A stretch of DNA of 15,958 nucleotides from Halococcaceae archaeon (lineage in GTDB: Archaea; Halobacteriota; Halobacteria; Halobacteriales; Halalkalicoccaceae), in the NCBI GenBank assembly GCA_007129135.1, contig SKWB01000325.1:1-15958 (forward strand). The letters are read 5' to 3'. Every line of letters starts with the position of its first letter. Within the stretch, counting starts at the first letter, position 1. The notes beneath the pieces are model-generated. The model made no database searches. It saw nothing but the letters and a program-made list of their open reading frames with translations, and was not told where the DNA came from. Both the position numbers and the translations under genes were made by a program. Below are positions 13,599 to 15,958 of this stretch, one piece after another.

Positions 13599-14141
13599 AT
13601 GGCGAACGACCACGACCACGGAGCGCACGAGCACCACCACGACCACGACCACCACGAGCACGATCTCGACGCCGCCTCGGTCGCGATCTACACGATCTCC
13701 TCGACGCGCACGCTCGAGGAGGACCCGGCCGGCGACGCGATCGAAGCGATCCTCGACCACGCCGGGATCGAGACGGCAGAGCGTGCGGTCGTCCCGGACG
13801 ACGCCGCGGCGATCACCGAGACGGTCGAGGGGGCCGTGAGGGCTCCCGAGACCGACGCGGTCGTCACCACGGGCGGCACCGGTGTCACCCCGGACGACGT
13901 GACGATCGAGGCGGTCGAGGCGCTCTTCGAGAAGGGGTTGCCGGGGTTCGGGGAGCTGTTCCGGACGCTCTCCTACGAGGAGGTCGGCACGCGCGTCGTC
14001 GCCACCCGTGCGACCGCGGGGATCGTCGACTCGACGCCGGTGTTCTGCCTGCCGGGCAGCGAGAACGCCGCCCGACTCGGTGCCGAGGAGCTCATCGCAC
14101 CGGAGGTCGCCCACCTCGCGGGGCTGGCCGGTCGCGACTGA
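13599..14141 (+). CDS. moaB: Molybdenum cofactor biosynthesis protein MoaB, His-rich leader
   Basis: A 180-residue MoaB/Mog-family protein. In this family the enzyme adenylates molybdopterin before metal insertion. The core has the pterin-binding glycine loop TTGGTGVTPDD (residues 90-100), the acidic helix TIEAVEALF (102-110), a GFGELFR block (116-122) and the LPGSENAA loop (151-158), all in the family order. The first 22 residues are unusual: ten histidines (H5, 7, 10, 12-14, 16, 18, 19, 21) mixed with Asp and Glu, which could bind metal ions. The start at 13599 has a promoter at the leaderless distance and includes this leader. It is convergent with the next gene, leaving a one-base gap. 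Confidence 0.93.
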   Translation: MANDHDHGAHEHHHDHDHHEHDLDAASVAIYTISSTRTLEEDPAGDAIEAILDHAGIETAERAVVPDDAAAITETVEGAVRAPETDAVVTTGGTGVTPDDVTIEAVEALFEKGLPGFGELFRTLSYEEVGTRVVATRATAGIVDSTPVFCLPGSENAARLGAEELIAPEVAHLAGLAGRD

Positions 14142-14142
14142 G

Positions 14143-14784
14143 CTACAGCCGCTCGTCCTCGGCGACCGCACGGTAGACCCGGTGTGGGAGGAGGACGCTC
14201 GCCCGCTCACGGTCGGCCTCGCCGTCGAGCCGTGCCCGGAGGTAGACGACGGGACCGAGCCGGACCGGTCGGAGTCGGCGCACCCGATCGAGGTCGATCC
14301 GACCGCCGTTGTAGGTCACGAGGCCGGTCCCCGGGTCGTAGCGGCCGTCACCGGAGAAGAGGGCGACGACGGGGATCGACGCCAGCATCGCCGTCGTGTA
14401 CGCACCGCTGAACAGCAGGTTCCAGACGACGAGGTCGAAGCCGACGGCCTCGTAGAGGGCGAGCTGCGTCGGCGCGAGTGCGACTGCCCCCAGGACGACG
14501 TACTGCCAGCCTCCGTCGCGTTCGGGCGTCAGGAGCGACCGCAGCGGCTCGTCGAGCCCTTCGGGCGTCTCGCGGAGGACGAGCCAGCCGAGGACGAGCG
14601 CCGTCGCGACGAACGCCCCGATCACGACCGACAGCCAGCCGAGCGCGCCGACCGAGTCGAGTCCGGAGCGGGCGAGATAGGCGAGCGCGCTGCCGAACGC
14701 CCAGACGAAGAACACCCCGAGGAAGGCGCGGAGAACGGGCGAGTCGGGACCGAAGACGTGCCACTCGATCGGCTCGTCGCTCAT
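14143..14784 (-). CDS. Four-helix membrane protein with PH-like C-terminal domain
   Basis: A 213-residue protein with about four hydrophobic helices (residues 18-38, 48-70, 94-114, 118-143) followed by a soluble tail of about 65 residues (GRYDPGTGLVTYNGGRIDLDRVRRLRPVRLG...). The tail has the alternating-strand, final-helix look of bacterial PH-like domains found in membrane proteins. That reading is by eye only. Function is unknown. The ATG at 14784 has GCTATTC 26 bases upstream. Confidence 0.75.
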   Translation of the reverse strand: MSDEPIEWHVFGPDSPVLRAFLGVFFVWAFGSALAYLARSGLDSVGALGWLSVVIGAFVATALVLGWLVLRETPEGLDEPLRSLLTPERDGGWQYVVLGAVALAPTQLALYEAVGFDLVVWNLLFSGAYTTAMLASIPVVALFSGDGRYDPGTGLVTYNGGRIDLDRVRRLRPVRLGPVVYLRARLDGEADRERASVLLPHRVYRAVAEDERL

Positions 14785-14806
14785 ACGTCCGGGTAGGACC
14801 GAACCG

Positions 14807-14813
14807 GAATAGC
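14807..14813 (-). promoter_or_regulatory. TATA-like box for the four-helix membrane protein gene
   Basis: GCTATTC on the minus strand is centred 26 bases before the ATG at 14784, lying between that gene and the stop of the cupin gene. Confidence 0.4.
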
Positions 14814-14826
14814 TCGCTCGGTCCGC

Positions 14827-15144
14827 TCAGCCCGGCAGCGGACAGAGGCTCGCGGTGAAGACGACGACCTCGTCGGTGTCGTTGCGCGCGCCGTGGGGGA
14901 CGCCCTTCTCGTGGAGGACGACACCGGGGGCCGAGACCTCCTCTTCATCGTCGCCCTGGAGCACCGTCACGGTCCCCGAGAGGACGTGAAAGACGTTCGT
15001 CTCTCCCTCGTGGACGTGCGTCGAGAGTTCGCCGCCGGGGCCGATCGCGAACGCCTTCACGAGCACGTCGTCGTCGACGACCAACTCCTCGGAGACGACC
15101 GTTCCCTCTTCCGGGTCGAGGTCGGGATACCTGTCGAGGCTCAT
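14827..15144 (-). CDS. Single-domain cupin protein
   Basis: A 105-residue cupin. GELSTHVHEGETNVFHVLSG (residues 38-57) is cupin motif 1 with metal ligands H43, H45 and E49. LHEKGVPHGARN (77-88) is motif 2 with H84. All four usual ligands are present, so a metal-bound barrel is expected, either an enzyme or a small-molecule-binding protein; the substrate is unknown. The ATG at 15144 is preferred because TTTTTGTG lies about 27 bases upstream and the fold starts here; an in-frame ATG at 15366 would add 74 unlikely residues. It is divergent from the next gene. Confidence 0.88.
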   Translation of the reverse strand: MSLDRYPDLDPEEGTVVSEELVVDDDVLVKAFAIGPGGELSTHVHEGETNVFHVLSGTVTVLQGDDEEEVSAPGVVLHEKGVPHGARNDTDEVVVFTASLCPLPG

Positions 15145-15166
15145 ACCCCGAGTCCTCTCCGAACCC

Positions 15167-15174
15167 ACAAAAAC
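15167..15174 (-). promoter_or_regulatory. TATA box of the cupin gene
   Basis: The minus strand reads GTTTTTGT, centred about 27 bases before the ATG at 15144. It is one of the strongest boxes in the window. Confidence 0.6.
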
Positions 15175-15223
15175 CTGCCCCGGTTCCGATCCGTTCATTC
15201 GTCCTCGTGGCGTAGGCGGGGTG

Positions 15224-15793
15224 ATGACCGCTGCGGGCCGAAGCGCCGCCCTCTCACTCTGGGCTCTCCCGTCGCTCGTACTCGTCTCGCTCCCCTCCGT
15301 CGGATCCGAGACGTTCGCCGGGGGCGGGCCCCTCCCGTACGTCTTGGTCTTCCTCGCCGCGGCCACGCCGTGGCTCGAGATACTGCTCGTGATCCCGCCC
15401 GCGGTCGCCGCCGGGCTCGATCCGCTGCTCGTCGCGGTCGTCGCGCTCGCCGGAAACCTACTCCCAGTCTGGGGGATAGTCGTCGGGTTCGATGGGCTGA
15501 GAACCCGGTGGCGGGCCTGGCGTGGGCCGGACGGGACCGAGGACGAGGAGGACGAGCCCCCATCGAAACGACGTCAGCGCGCGGAGGGGCTCTTTCGCGC
15601 GTACGGCTTGCCGGGACTCGCGCTCGCAGGCCCGATCGTCACGGGGGTCCACCTCGCGACGGTCGTCGCGCTCGCGCTCGGTGGACGGGCGCGCCCGGTC
15701 GCGGTCTGGATGGGGGTGAGCCTCGTCCTCTGGACGGCGATCATCACGCTCGCGACGGTCCACGGCCTCGCGCTCGCCGGCTTCGGCGTCTGA
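15224..15793 (+). CDS. Small multidrug export-type (PF06695-like) membrane protein
   Basis: A 189-residue membrane protein resembling the putative small multidrug export family. TPWLEILLVIPPAVAAGLDP (residues 48-67) carries the PWxE block at the start of a helix, and VVALAGNLLPV (72-82) holds the conserved Gly-Asn. An acidic, basic-ended cytoplasmic loop follows (about 90-121), then YGLPGLALAGPIVTGVHLAT (127-146) and two more helices. The N-terminal hydrophobic stretch may be a signal anchor. Export activity for this family is by name only and was never firmly shown to my knowledge. ATG at 15224 is given; a GTG at 15221 directly before it is an equal alternative. Confidence 0.75.
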   Translation: MTAAGRSAALSLWALPSLVLVSLPSVGSETFAGGGPLPYVLVFLAAATPWLEILLVIPPAVAAGLDPLLVAVVALAGNLLPVWGIVVGFDGLRTRWRAWRGPDGTEDEEDEPPSKRRQRAEGLFRAYGLPGLALAGPIVTGVHLATVVALALGGRARPVAVWMGVSLVLWTAIITLATVHGLALAGFGV

Positions 15794-15803
15794 GCCGATC
15801 TCG

Positions 15804-15815
15804 GAAACGTTATAC
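15804..15815 (+). promoter_or_regulatory. BRE and TATA box of the cold-shock gene
   Basis: GAAAC (15804-15808), a BRE-like element, directly precedes GTTATAC, with TTATAC (15810-15815) centred about 29 bases before the ATG at 15842. It is among the best promoter matches in the window, fitting a highly expressed gene. Confidence 0.6.
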
Positions 15816-15841
15816 GTACGGACGTCGAGTCTGGGAACGTA

Positions 15842-15958
15842 ATGGCGAAAGGTACGGTCGATTTCTTCAACGACACCGGCGGCTACGGCTTCATCGAGAC
15901 TGAGGACGCGGACGAGGACGTCTTCTTCCACATGGAAGACGTGGGCGGCCCGGACTTA
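15842..15958 (+). CDS. Cold-shock domain protein (CspA family), 3' end cut by window
   Basis: The first 39 residues are visible and the reading frame is open to the window edge. MAKGTVDFFNDTGGYGFIET contains the RNP1-like strand (GYGFIET), and DEDVFFHMEDV is the RNP2-like strand, the two nucleic-acid-binding motifs of the cold-shock fold. Complete haloarchaeal members are about 64 residues, so roughly 25 are missing. They bind single-stranded RNA or DNA and act as RNA chaperones. Confidence 0.95.
   Translation, partial: MAKGTVDFFNDTGGYGFIETEDADEDVFFHMEDVGGPDL

Noticed and set aside
1..15958. CRISPR array, transposase, integrase, rRNA or second tRNA
   Set aside because: No regular direct repeats with spacers, no transposase or recombinase motifs, and no further tRNA-like cloverleaf were seen in either strand.

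Overview
The window is chromosomal DNA of a halophilic archaeon (class Halobacteria). The evidence is the very high G+C content outside one island, strongly acidic proteins, A/T-rich promoter boxes about 25-29 bases upstream of start codons (leaderless genes), and several families typical of haloarchaea: a DnaJ-ferredoxin fusion, a DUF7344-type winged-helix protein, a twin-arginine lipoprotein and Tsr3/DUF367. The genus cannot be read from the sequence.

Left end (1-1523): a 5'-truncated tRNA-His, then a scarred spacer carrying one direct and one inverted partial copy of the tRNA 3' end. Next is a minus-strand pair: a DUF6884 protein followed by a GIY-YIG-like nuclease. Base composition is visibly lower in G+C here than further right. 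I read this as a small integrated accessory island, with no integrase in view. It is the most unusual part of the window.

Middle (1550-8708): mostly lipid and core metabolism. It holds a DAGK/YegS-type lipid kinase, a short unknown protein, the J-domain/[2Fe-2S] ferredoxin fusion, a long-chain acyl-CoA synthetase, a small winged-helix regulator, an MBL-fold hydrolase and seryl-tRNA synthetase. The acyl-CoA synthetase and the ferredoxin fusion each have the same octamer CGTTTATC in their promoter, about 27 bases before the start codon.

Right half (8761-15958): a lipoprotein, an MFS transporter, a diadenylate-cyclase-like protein (probable c-di-AMP synthesis) overlapping a convergent SnoaL-like protein, the rRNA acp-transferase Tsr3, a small protein with two CxxC...HxxHxxH units, three unrelated small membrane proteins, MoaB with a ten-histidine leader, a cupin, a small multidrug export-type membrane protein, and the start of a cold-shock protein cut by the window edge. 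Genes are mostly single transcription units with their own boxes rather than long operons. There is no CRISPR array, transposase or rRNA. No stretch longer than 300 bases lacks a gene.
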